Shown here piece by piece: positions 1 through 6,035 of a stretch of DNA of 6,249 bases. Below the pieces are notes generated by a model. It was given only the letters and a program-made list of their open reading frames with translations, was not told the DNA's origin and did not search any database. The stretch lies in assembly GCA_913058165.1 (NCBI GenBank), contig CAJXQV010000076.1, positions 1 through 6,249 of the forward strand. The letters run 5' to 3'. The position numbers were made by a program, and so were the translations under genes. Position 1 is the stretch's first letter; each line of letters starts with the position of its first letter. Origin of the DNA: an uncultured Chromatiales bacterium (GTDB lineage: Bacteria; Pseudomonadota; Gammaproteobacteria; Steroidobacterales; GCA-2729495).

Positions 1-27
1 GGGCTCGGAGATGTGTATAAGAGACAG
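1..27. other. Nextera/Tn5 sequencing adapter (artefact)
   Basis: These bases are the 3' part of the Nextera read-2 transposase adapter and end in the 19-bp Tn5 mosaic end (9-27). The same sequence occurs in inverted orientation at the other end of the window. It is library-preparation DNA, not genome. An ATG inside it (11-13) opens the frame that runs into katG and creates a false N-terminus reading MCIRDS, a signature of this contamination. Confidence 0.98.
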
Positions 28-1006
28 TCGCGATATGGGGCCCCGTTCTCGTTATTTGGGTACTGAAGTCCCTGTCGAAGAATTGATTTGGCAGGATCCG
101 ATTCCCGCCCCCAGTCAGTCTTTGATTGATGCGGAGGATATTGATTACCTGAAAAAAGAGATTTTGGCTTCAGGGCTTACAGTGCCACAACTGGTTAAGA
201 CGGCTTGGGCATCAGCATCCACTTTCCGTGATACTGACATGCGCGGTGGCGCAAATGGTGCCCGTATTCGCCTCTTGCCGCAAAAGGACTGGCCTGTGAA
301 TGACCCCAAAGAGCTGGCCAAGGTGCTGAAGAGTCTGGAGAGCATCCAAAATGACTTTAACAAAGGCAACAAACAGGTGTCGATGGCCGACCTGATCGTG
401 CTGGGCGGTGCTGCAGCGATTGAGAAGGCCTCGGCTGATGCCGGTTATGACGATATCCAGGTGCCTTTCGAGCCTGGCCGCATGGATGCCTCGCAACAGC
501 AGACGGATGTCCGCTCGTTTGCTGCGCTGGAACCGCAGGCAGACGGATTTCGAAATTTTTTCGTTAAGGGCGGGAGTCGCTCACCGCCGGTTATGTTGGT
601 TGATAAGGCGAATACGCTGAACCTTACCGTGCCTGAAATGACAGTTCTGGTGGGTGGCATGCGGGTACTGAATGCCAACGCCGAAGGCAGCGATTACGGC
701 GTGCTTACGGATAAGTCCGGCACGTTGAGCAATGACTTCTTTGTCAACCTTCTCGATATGTCGACTCAATGGACAAAGTCAGACAAGCAGGAAGGTGTCT
801 ACGATGGGCGTGACCGTGCAACTAACAAACTGAAGTGGCAAGCCACGTCGGTTGATCTTATTTTCGGGTCTAACTCAGAGTTGCGTGCGGTCGCAGAGGT
901 GTATGGTGCAGATGATGCGCAGGTGGTTTTTGTTGAAGACTTTGTGAATGCATGGGGCAAGGTGATGATGCTCGATCGCTATGACTTGAGGCCGACTCAA
1001 TTGTAA
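28..1006 (+). CDS. katG: Catalase-peroxidase KatG, C-terminal part (5' truncated by contig edge)
   Basis: This is a bifunctional haem catalase/peroxidase that removes hydrogen peroxide, normally a cytoplasmic enzyme of about 720-740 residues. Only about the last 326 residues are present. The first native codons read RDMGP, a KatG hallmark; its Arg corresponds to the mobile arginine switch (Arg418 in the M. tuberculosis enzyme) that contacts the Met-Tyr-Trp adduct. Next come [17 protein letters not shown] and [12 protein letters not shown]. The rest is the haem-less C-terminal domain with [30 protein letters not shown] and a terminal [16 protein letters not shown], all closely matching family sequence. 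The N-terminal haem domain with the catalytic Arg/Trp/His lies off the contig. The true start is not in the window: the ATG at 11 belongs to the adapter, and the codon at 26-28 is an adapter/genome chimera. A probable intrinsic terminator follows the stop. Confidence 0.97.
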
Positions 1007-1011
1007 TGCTG

Positions 1012-1037
1012 AAAAAACGCGGTCTTCGCGATTTTTT
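1012..1037 (+). terminator. Rho-independent terminator after katG
   Basis: Starting 5 bases after the katG stop, CGCG (1018-1021) can pair with CGCG (1027-1030) around a GTCTT loop. The stem is extended by six A (1012-1017) pairing with six T (1032-1037), with one bulged A at 1031. The T-tract forms the expected U-tail. Its position between convergent katG and the SDR gene supports the call. The GC core is only 4 bp, so strength is uncertain. Confidence 0.65.
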
Positions 1038-1118
1038 ATTATTGCGACCAGGGTCAGGTTGCTAGCATCTAGACCAAAAAAGCGGCGCCAAAGTAGTTGT
1101 TATGGCTTATTTTTTAAA

Positions 1119-1919
1119 CTATAAGCCCAGTGGCGTAAATATGTCTCGCTTTTTAAAGTAAGACATGAGTTTTCGCCGGATGACCTTGCGTGGGGTTAGC
1201 CAGCGAACCGCATCGCCACCTTGTTTGGCATCCAGCATGCCCTCGACCAGAAATGGGGTGACTGTTTCGACGGTGTCAGCCAGCAGGTTGAGGATCTTTT
1301 TGGATTCTTCCCAGCCACGTCCGCGTTTTTCTGGCGGCGGCACCAACAGGTCAGTAATCACAATGCCGGGGCTTAGGTAACAGACTTTAACGTTGGTGCC
1401 TTTGAGTTCTGCCACCACCGATTTTGTGAAATGTCGGACTGCGCATTTGGTTGAGCCATAGACACTTACGGCAGGGCGCACCATGCCATTACTGCCGAAA
1501 CCTTCCATGTTAAAAATCTTGCCGCCATTAGCCTGAGCGTACATGCCTTTAATGGCAATCTGATTGCAGTACATTAAACCGATGAGGTTGGTTTGGATGG
1601 TTGCTGCAATAGTTTCCGGCTTTTGCATGAACAGCATCGCCTGACCGACTTCAGTACCGGCGTTGTTTACCCAGATATCGACAGACCCCAGTTCATCGAT
1701 GGCAAAATCCCAGAGCTTCTGATCGTCTGCATAAACGCCAACGTCGCAGACACAGCCAGCAATTTTTCGTTCCGGCCAGTCGCTTTGCAGCTCGCGCACA
1801 ACAGCTTCGACAGCATTTTGCCTGCGGCTGGAAATAATGAGGTCATGCCCATGCCGCAAAAACTCTTTGGCAAGCCCTAAGCCAATACCCTGGGTGCTGC
1901 CGGTGATAACGATGTTCAT
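1119..1919 (-). CDS. SDR-family oxidoreductase related to chlorophyll b reductase (NYC1/NOL-like)
   Basis: This is a short-chain dehydrogenase/reductase, 266 residues from the chosen ATG, presumed cytosolic and NAD(P)H-dependent. Visible motifs are the cofactor-binding TGSTQGIG (6-13), Ser-Arg-Arg after the second strand (31-33, often an NADPH signature), a CDV motif (58-60), NNAG (85-88) and catalytic YxxxK (Tyr154, Lys158). The usual catalytic-Ser region is replaced by IFNMEGFGS (135-143), and YGSTKC plus SPGIVITDLL follow. This block, together with the C-terminal LADTVETVTPFLV and AVRWLTPRKV, resembles plant NOL/NYC1 chlorophyll b reductases, recalled as IFNMDGAGS, YGSTKC, SPGMVLT and YLTPPR. 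Substrate in this organism is unknown; chlorophyll b reduction should not be assumed. The start at 1919 puts the Rossmann strand at the N-terminus as the family expects. An in-frame ATG at 1952 would add 11 unlikely residues. Neither start has a strong Shine-Dalgarno sequence. Confidence 0.9.
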   Translation of the reverse strand: MNIVITGSTQGIGLGLAKEFLRHGHDLIISSRRQNAVEAVVRELQSDWPERKIAGCVCDVGVYADDQKLWDFAIDELGSVDIWVNNAGTEVGQAMLFMQKPETIAATIQTNLIGLMYCNQIAIKGMYAQANGGKIFNMEGFGSNGMVRPAVSVYGSTKCAVRHFTKSVVAELKGTNVKVCYLSPGIVITDLLVPPPEKRGRGWEESKKILNLLADTVETVTPFLVEGMLDAKQGGDAVRWLTPRKVIRRKLMSYFKKRDIFTPLGL

Positions 1920-1960
1920 GTGTGCTGCTCGCTGGATTGATGTTGGTAGCATTTAAGCAG

Positions 1961-1967
1961 AGGTGAG
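1961..1967 (+). promoter_or_regulatory. Shine-Dalgarno site for the small ORF at 1974
   Basis: AGGTGAG (within AGAGGTGAG) sits 6 bases before ATG 1974, an ideal ribosome-binding distance. It is the best ribosome-binding site in the intergenic region and the main reason to take the small ORF pair seriously. Confidence 0.45.
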
Positions 1968-1973
1968 ATTCCT

Positions 1974-2021
1974 ATGCCATGCGATCGTTTTCTGCAATCA
2001 ATGTGTGGACGGAACGAGTAA
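1974..2021 (+). CDS. 15-residue upstream ORF (possible leader peptide or broken gene start)
   Basis: This very short ORF encodes MPCDRFLQSMCGRNE and ends in TAA. It has a good Shine-Dalgarno sequence 6 bases upstream. Its stop is immediately followed, in the same frame, by the ATG of the next ORF (TAA-ATG), so the two could be translationally coupled. Equally, the TAA could be a nonsense change splitting one gene of about 68 codons. No family is recognised. It starts 54 bases from the divergently transcribed SDR gene. Confidence 0.25.
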   Translation: MPCDRFLQSMCGRNE

Positions 2022-2180
2022 ATGCTGACACTTGGTTTGACGGCAGCGCTTGATGGAGAAATCGAAAAGCCGATCAATGAGGATGGCTCGGTCTTTTTTG
2101 AGCTGAAATCCGGCGCGCATATTCTGGGTGTCTTTAACGGCCGCAAGCTCATGTACAGCGTGACCATTATATGCATTTAA
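2022..2180 (+). CDS. Hypothetical small protein, 52 residues
   Basis: This ORF abuts the stop of the 15-residue ORF in the same frame. The product is MLTLGLTAALDGEIEKPI..., with the stretch DGSVFFELKSGAHILGVFNGRKLMYSV resembling a small beta-rich fold, ending in the hydrophobic VTIICI. Its codons look like those of neighbouring genes, with a more GC-rich body than the AT-rich DNA that follows. That favours real or recently real coding sequence. No family is recognised and no signal peptide is visible. A weak GGG/CCC hairpin followed by five T (2184-2199) might end transcription. It may be a complete small gene or a fragment of a decayed one. Confidence 0.35.
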   Translation: MLTLGLTAALDGEIEKPINEDGSVFFELKSGAHILGVFNGRKLMYSVTIICI

Positions 2181-2299
2181 TTTGGGTTTAGCCCTTTTTG
2201 AGTTTATGGAGTGCTCGAGCCCCCATATGGGCTTAGTCAGCCTAGAAAAGTGAATCTGGTCGTCCTAAAGTCGCGAATAGTTTATTAACTAAAAGTTAT

Positions 2300-2307
2300 A
2301 GGTTGAG
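2300..2307 (+). promoter_or_regulatory. Shine-Dalgarno site that decides the GTG start at 2313
   Basis: AGGTTGAG lies 5 bases before GTG 2313. The nearby ATG at 2311 is out of frame and hits TGA at once, so it cannot be the start. The next in-frame ATG codons (about 2352) lack such a site and would remove the N-terminal helix. Confidence 0.55.
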
Positions 2308-2312
2308 TCAAT

Positions 2313-2762
2313 GTGAAACTCCCTGAGTGGTTATTCAAGATCATTAATCCAATGATGAAATTTTTGCTGAGATCTCCTTTTCATGGTGTGTTGAGCGACA
2401 GTCTGATGCTTATCACCTTTACCGGCAGGAAAAGTGGCAAGCGTTTTACGACGCCAGTTCGCTACATTCAGAAGGGTGATACTGTGAGGTGTTTTACTGC
2501 GGCTGAAAATCAGTGGTGGAGGAATCTCCGTGAGGGCGCCAGAGTTAGCTTGCTGATAAAACGTCAATCTGCTGAATATGATGCAAAGGCGATATTTGAT
2601 AACCCTGTCTATATAAAAGAGCAATTGGTTTCTTATCTTTCGTTGTTTCCAGAGGATGCTGCATATCATGAGATTCGCCTAGACAAAAACAAGTCTTTAA
2701 ATGCACAGGACCTTGAGCTAGCAGTGACAAAAGCCATCGTCGTTGAGGCTGTTGAGGCTTAG
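2313..2762 (+). CDS. F420H2-dependent quinone reductase / nitroreductase-type split-barrel protein
   Basis: This 149-residue protein has the layout of the family that includes mycobacterial Ddn (Pfam F420H2_quin_red type). It has an amphipathic N-terminal segment rich in Met, Phe and Leu (1-24), then the characteristic LITFTGRKSGKRFTTPV (33-49), a strand pair with a GDTV turn (55-58), the cofactor-site stretch AAENQWWRNLREGARVSL (63-80) and a strand with LLIKRQ (80-85). The C-terminal part (95-125) is helical, as in the family. Length is normal. Relatives use deazaflavin F420, but F420 synthesis is uncommon in Gammaproteobacteria, so the true cofactor (F420, FMN, haem or none) and the substrate cannot be read from the sequence. 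Translation starts at GTG, supported by the site at 2300-2307. It appears monocistronic, with a promoter region following it. Confidence 0.8.
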   Translation: MKLPEWLFKIINPMMKFLLRSPFHGVLSDSLMLITFTGRKSGKRFTTPVRYIQKGDTVRCFTAAENQWWRNLREGARVSLLIKRQSAEYDAKAIFDNPVYIKEQLVSYLSLFPEDAAYHEIRLDKNKSLNAQDLELAVTKAIVVEAVEA

Positions 2763-2819
2763 ATAGTATTTTCTTGGCGCCTACTGCTTGGGATTGGCAC
2801 GAGTCGAAACCCTAGTTAC

Positions 2820-2850
2820 TTAACCTGCAGTAAACGATCTGTTTTATAAT
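2820..2850 (+). promoter_or_regulatory. Candidate sigma-70 promoter for the DUF427-phzF-egtB operon
   Basis: A perfect -10 box TATAAT lies at 2845-2850. The best -35-like hexamer, TTAACC (2820-2825, four of six consensus positions), is 19 bases upstream, longer than optimal. Transcription would begin near 2857, giving a leader of about 40 bases before ATG 2896. No operator is obvious. Confidence 0.5.
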
Positions 2851-2895
2851 CTCCGCCTGAATATTTTTTTACTGATTTTTTATGCCGGAAAACTT

Positions 2896-3177
2896 ATGAA
2901 AGCTGTTTGGAATAACACCGTCATCGCCGAATCCACAGACACAGTGGTGGTTGAAGGTAATCATTATTTTCCGAAGGATTCGATTGCATGTGAATTTTTC
3001 AAGCCCAGCGAGACCACAAGCGTCTGTCCCTGGAAAGGCACCGCCAGCTATTACACTCTGGATGTCGATGGCACAGAGAATACCGATGCGGCTTGGTACT
3101 ACCCGGAGACCAAATCGGCTGCAGATGAAATTAAAGAACACATCGCATTCTGGAAGGGCGTGCAAGTTGTTGAGTAG
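2896..3177 (+). CDS. DUF427 (NTP_transf_9-like) domain protein, short form
   Basis: This 93-residue protein is essentially one DUF427 domain, a small beta-rich fold of unknown function. Diagnostic stretches are KAVWNNTVIAES (2-13), EGNHYFP (20-26), CPWKGTASYY (44-53), DAAWYYPETK (64-73) and HIAFWKGVQV (82-91). It is complete and of normal length for the single-domain form, with no signal peptide. A GGAA site lies 5 bases before the ATG. A five-codon ORF (ATG 2882, product MPENL) ends in a TGA overlapping this start (ATGA), which might couple translation but may be chance. It is the first gene of the operon, with a 17-base gap to the PhzF-like gene. A second, longer DUF427 gene lies at 5504-6016. 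Confidence 0.92.
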   Translation: MKAVWNNTVIAESTDTVVVEGNHYFPKDSIACEFFKPSETTSVCPWKGTASYYTLDVDGTENTDAAWYYPETKSAADEIKEHIAFWKGVQVVE

Positions 3178-3194
3178 CGTGTCACAGAACCTCT

Positions 3195-4046
3195 ATGACT
3201 GAGCAGCGACTAGTGCGTTGTATGCACAATCTGAACCCTCATAGTGGGGGGCTGGCCAATGTGCATTTTATCGAGGGTATTTCCGGTACCGAACTACTGT
3301 CGAGCGCCGAGGTGTTTTTTGCGGGCGATGCCACGTGTGATAACACGCAGGTATTTGTTGCAGGTGATGGCACGCACTATGTTGCCGAAAGCTTTAACTC
3401 CGATGGCAAGCGCATACAGTTTTGTGGTCTTGGAGCGCTCGCCGCGGCACATGTGGTGTTCGATCAGCTCGCAGCAGATACAGAAGATGAAACGGTGCTT
3501 GAGTTCTCAAACGCAGAGCAAAACTGGCAGGCGCGATTGGCTTCTGCAGGTTCAGCCAATGATGTTTGCGAAGTCACTCTTACCTATAGCAAGCCGTCAC
3601 CGGTAGAGTGCCCCGTGCCGGAATTCACTGCGGCCATACTCGACGTAGAACCGATCGCTGCTGCAACGGTTGGCGGTGATTCGAGTTATCTAGTATTGGA
3701 ATTGGCAGATAGTTCTGCGCTTAAAGCCTTGCAGCCCGATTTCGGCGCGTTAATTGTAGCGACTCAGCGGGCTCTCATCGTTACGGCAAAGTCTAAGGGT
3801 GCAGACGGTTCTAGTGATGCTGTTGGTGGTAGTTCTACCATTGTGTTTCGCTACTTCGCGCCGCAGTACGGTTCGCCGGAGGATGCCGCAACCGGCTCCG
3901 CAGCAGTGCAGTTGGCAGCTTACTGGTCGTCTCGTTTGCAACGGAAGCGATTCAATGCTCTGCAGTTGTCAGTAAAGGGCGCATGGCTGCAGCTTGGTTG
4001 CGATGTGGATTCAGTCGATTTGACGGCACGGGTCGAGTATCGTTGA
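3195..4046 (+). CDS. PhzF-like isomerase/epimerase-fold protein with altered active site
   Basis: This 283-residue protein has the PhzF / diaminopimelate-epimerase-like fold, normal in length. Landmarks are an N-terminal strand leading to GGLANVHF (18-25; family GGNPAAV), CGLGALAAAHVVF (77-89; family CGHATLAAAHVLF) and FAPQYGSPEDAATGSAAVQLAAYW (221-244; family FAPxxGIxEDPATGSA). Asp230 and Ser235 match the conserved active-site Asp and Ser of PhzF (Asp208, Ser213). The catalytic Glu of the SETxF motif (Glu45) is replaced: CDNTQVFV (48-55) has Thr51 there. The CGH histidine (His74) is Leu79. Ordinary PhzF acid-base chemistry is therefore doubtful; it may have another reaction or a non-catalytic role. 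No other phenazine genes are present. The start at 3195 fits the family N-terminus but lacks a strong Shine-Dalgarno sequence. It lies 17 bases after the DUF427 gene and 5 bases before egtB, so co-transcription is very likely. Confidence 0.88.
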   Translation: MTEQRLVRCMHNLNPHSGGLANVHFIEGISGTELLSSAEVFFAGDATCDNTQVFVAGDGTHYVAESFNSDGKRIQFCGLGALAAAHVVFDQLAADTEDETVLEFSNAEQNWQARLASAGSANDVCEVTLTYSKPSPVECPVPEFTAAILDVEPIAAATVGGDSSYLVLELADSSALKALQPDFGALIVATQRALIVTAKSKGADGSSDAVGGSSTIVFRYFAPQYGSPEDAATGSAAVQLAAYWSSRLQRKRFNALQLSVKGAWLQLGCDVDSVDLTARVEYR

Positions 4047-4051
4047 GCACC

Positions 4052-5338
4052 ATGAAATCTAATACTATAGGACTCGCTTCACAACAATCCGAAACCATAG
4101 CTGGGACTTTTATGGCGCTGCGAGAGTCCAGTGTGTCTCTGTGCTCAACGCTCACACCTGAGGACTGCAACTTGCAGGCGATGCCTGAGACGAGTCCTGC
4201 CAAATGGCATCTCGCTCATGCCACCTGGTTTTTTGAAACTTTCGTGCTGGGCGAATACAGTTCGGATTATGTGCCGCTTAATCCCCTGTATGAAGTGCTA
4301 TTTAATTCTTATTACAACGGTATTGGCGAACAGTTTCCCCGAGCAGAGCGGGCACTATTGTCTCGCCCGACATTGGCAGAGGTGTTCGAGTATCGCGAAA
4401 TTGTGAATGCTTCGATTATTGACTTATTGAGTCAGGTTGATCATCCAAAAATTGACCTTATTCATCAGCGTATCGAACTTGGCTTGCATCATGAGGCACA
4501 ACATCAAGAACTTATTCTTACAGATGTAAAATACAACCTGTTTCAGAGCCCTTTATTTCCAGCTTATCGGCAGCAAGTCGATGCTACGATTCCGAATAGT
4601 AAGATTGCGCCTTTGAAGTTTATTCTCTGTGAGGGCGGTAAGCTTGAAACGGGTCATTACAAGAATGCGTTTTGTTTTGATAATGAACAGCCACGGCATA
4701 TCGAATATCTCGTACCTTTTAAATTTGCCGATCGTTTGGTGACGAGTGGCGAATATCTAGAGTTTGTTGCCGATGGCGGCTATGAGAACCCAGATTATTG
4801 GTTGGCAGACGGCTGGCACGAAGTGCAGCAGAGTAATTGGAAGTTTCCATTGTACTGGGGTTATCTCGATGGTCAGTGGCTCGAATATACGCTTGATGGT
4901 TTGCAAAACCTCGATGAGTCAATCCCAGTTAGCCACCTAAGTTATTTCGAGGCTCAAGCGTATGCGGTTTGGGCAGGCAAGCGACTGCCTACCGAAGCGG
5001 AGTGGGAAAGCGTAGCTCAGCAGCAAAACGTCGCTGGTAATTTGGCTGATACAGGTCGCTTACATCCGCAACCATGTCGTAATATTGGCGGTAAGATTGA
5101 TCAGTTATATGGTGACTGTTGGGAATGGACCCAAAGCGCGTACCTTCCTTATCCTGGCTATAAACCCTTGTCGGGTACCGTGGGTGAATACAATGGTAAG
5201 TTTATGAATGGTCAGATGGTATTGCGCGGTGGCTCATGTCTAAGTCAAGCGTTTCATATTCGTTCAAGTTATCGCAATTTTTTCTATCCTCGCGATCGTT
5301 GGCAGTGCTCTGGTATTCGTCTCGCTGCAGATATTTGA
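4052..5338 (+). CDS. egtB: Ergothioneine biosynthesis protein EgtB (iron-dependent sulfoxide synthase)
   Basis: EgtB is a non-haem iron enzyme that uses O2 to join the sulfur of gamma-glutamylcysteine or cysteine to hercynine (trimethylhistidine), the central step of ergothioneine synthesis. The 428-residue product is full length. Residues about 10-180 form the DinB-like helical domain with the iron ligands expected from known EgtB structures: His56 in KWHLAHATWFFE (51-62), and His147 and His151 in HHEAQHQEL (146-154). Residues about 185-428 form the formylglycine-generating-enzyme/sulfatase-modifying-like domain with FSV-type core motifs: NEQPRHIEYLVPFKF (211-225), SHLSYFEAQAYAVWAGKRLP (294-313), CWEWT (356-360), LRGGSC (391-396) and SSYRNFFYP (405-413). 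The thiol donor cannot be decided here. ATG 4052 is chosen because it lies 5 bases after the phzF-like stop and gives a normal N-terminus; an upstream in-frame ATG (3983) would overlap phzF by 64 bases. Its stop overlaps the start of the egtD remnant (TGATG). Confidence 0.96.
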   Translation: MKSNTIGLASQQSETIAGTFMALRESSVSLCSTLTPEDCNLQAMPETSPAKWHLAHATWFFETFVLGEYSSDYVPLNPLYEVLFNSYYNGIGEQFPRAERALLSRPTLAEVFEYREIVNASIIDLLSQVDHPKIDLIHQRIELGLHHEAQHQELILTDVKYNLFQSPLFPAYRQQVDATIPNSKIAPLKFILCEGGKLETGHYKNAFCFDNEQPRHIEYLVPFKFADRLVTSGEYLEFVADGGYENPDYWLADGWHEVQQSNWKFPLYWGYLDGQWLEYTLDGLQNLDESIPVSHLSYFEAQAYAVWAGKRLPTEAEWESVAQQQNVAGNLADTGRLHPQPCRNIGGKIDQLYGDCWEWTQSAYLPYPGYKPLSGTVGEYNGKFMNGQMVLRGGSCLSQAFHIRSSYRNFFYPRDRWQCSGIRLAADI

Positions 5339-5472
5339 TGGCAATTTTATGAGCGCAACAAATCTTTCCTTGTGAATTTATTGCTCTAGCAGAGGAAGCT
5401 GGTTTTTCCTTAGGAAAAGTATGGCAGGACGAGCAAAGATGGTTCTCCGTGATGTATTTCATCCCAGCCTAA
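5338..5472 (+). pseudogene. egtD: Remnant of egtD (hercynine synthase), almost entirely deleted
   Basis: EgtD trimethylates histidine to hercynine, the EgtB substrate, and normally follows egtB. Here the frame ending at TAA 5470-5472 encodes CEFIALAEEAGFSLGKVW then QDEQRWFSVMYFIPA. This matches the C-terminus of EgtD proteins, where a helix LAxxAGF is followed by VWxD and a final strand (M. smegmatis EgtD ends [26 protein letters not shown], split here only for comparison of pattern). EgtD is about 320 residues; only about 33 remain. The same frame reaches back to an ATG at 5338-5340 that overlaps the egtB stop as TGATG, but an in-frame TGA at 5350-5352 interrupts it. A second ATG at 5349 gives MSATNLSL in another frame and stops at 5373. 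No start codon lies between 5352 and the conserved segment, so no useful product is expected. The SAM-binding domain is absent. Whether the deletion is real or an assembly error is open. Confidence 0.75.
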
Positions 5473-5503
5473 TTATTGACATAGGGTAAACCAAATAGCC
5501 AAG

Positions 5504-6016
5504 CTACCAATGCCCCGTATCCGGCGCACCTTTCCAAGGCCCAGCAATGTTGTTGGTTACCCAACCACCATAAAAGCCGCCTTCCTGAGGCCTGACGCGT
5601 TCGTTATTGATGTAGCACTCAATCCTACCAGGATAAAAACAGATCCAGTCATGGATGGTTTCGAATGCTGGTTTCGGGTCAGGGTAGCTCCAGCCGATGG
5701 CTTGTGATCTGACTGATTCTGCTAATGCCCAGTAAACAGCAGCACCTTTCCATTCGCAGAAAGAGTTTCCTCTTACCAGAATTAAGTGTTCAAGGGCTAT
5801 ATCTTCGGGTGGGATGTAGATTGTGGGTGGGCTTGCTGTTTCTAGTACCCGCTTGCAACGATCTGAACGGGCAACAGATAGATTGGCGACCCTAACCTCT
5901 ATGAGTTGATCGCACTCCACCAGTGCAGGTGGTCGCGGATAATCCCATACAGACTCTTGCTGGTCATGAGGTTGGTTTGCAAAATCGGGACGATGTTGAC
6001 CGTAATATTTCCACAT
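5504..6016 (-). CDS. DUF427 domain protein, long form
   Basis: This 170-residue protein is of the longer DUF427 type. Its conserved parts are ESVWDYPRPP (21-30), a strand region VECDQLIEVRVANLSVARS (33-51), KRVLETASPPTIYIPPEDI (55-73), CEWKGAAVYW (87-96), IGWSYPDPKPAF (107-118), CFYPGRIECYINNERV (126-141), and a C-terminal GGFYGGWVTNNIAGPWKG (146-163) that the short form at 2896 lacks. No signal peptide or membrane segment is visible, and the function is unknown. ATG 6016 is preferred; an in-frame TTG at 6025 would add three residues. Neither has a clear Shine-Dalgarno sequence. The gene points toward the egtD remnant (convergent, 31 bases between stops), so it is transcribed separately from the egtB operon. 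It lies 68 bases downstream of the membrane-protein fragment on the same strand. Confidence 0.93.
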   Translation of the reverse strand: MWKYYGQHRPDFANQPHDQQESVWDYPRPPALVECDQLIEVRVANLSVARSDRCKRVLETASPPTIYIPPEDIALEHLILVRGNSFCEWKGAAVYWALAESVRSQAIGWSYPDPKPAFETIHDWICFYPGRIECYINNERVRPQEGGFYGGWVTNNIAGPWKGAPDTGHW

Positions 6017-6035
6017 ACTGAACAATTCGTATGGG

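Noticed and set aside
1104..1127. Hairpin GGCTTAT/ATAAGCC overlapping the SDR stop codon, as a minus-strand terminator
   Set aside because: The stem is AT-rich and, read on the minus strand, is not followed by a T-tract, so it is not a convincing terminator.
1916..2176. Minus-strand open frame of 86 codons in the intergenic region
   Set aside because: It overlaps the small plus-strand ORFs, has no ribosome-binding site and a composition typical of a shadow frame.
2218..2233. Hairpin AGCCC/GGGCT containing the palindrome CCCATATGGG
   Set aside because: There is no T-tail and no second copy in the window; it could be an operator but nothing supports this.
3983..4051. 23-residue N-terminal extension of EgtB
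   Set aside because: It overlaps the phzF-like gene, resembles a frame-shifted reading of it, and the family N-terminus is already complete from ATG 4052.
5404..5418. TTTTCC-TTA-GGAAAA hairpin downstream of egtB
   Set aside because: It falls inside the egtD-derived coding remnant (the AGF-SLGK codons) and lacks a U-tail on either strand.
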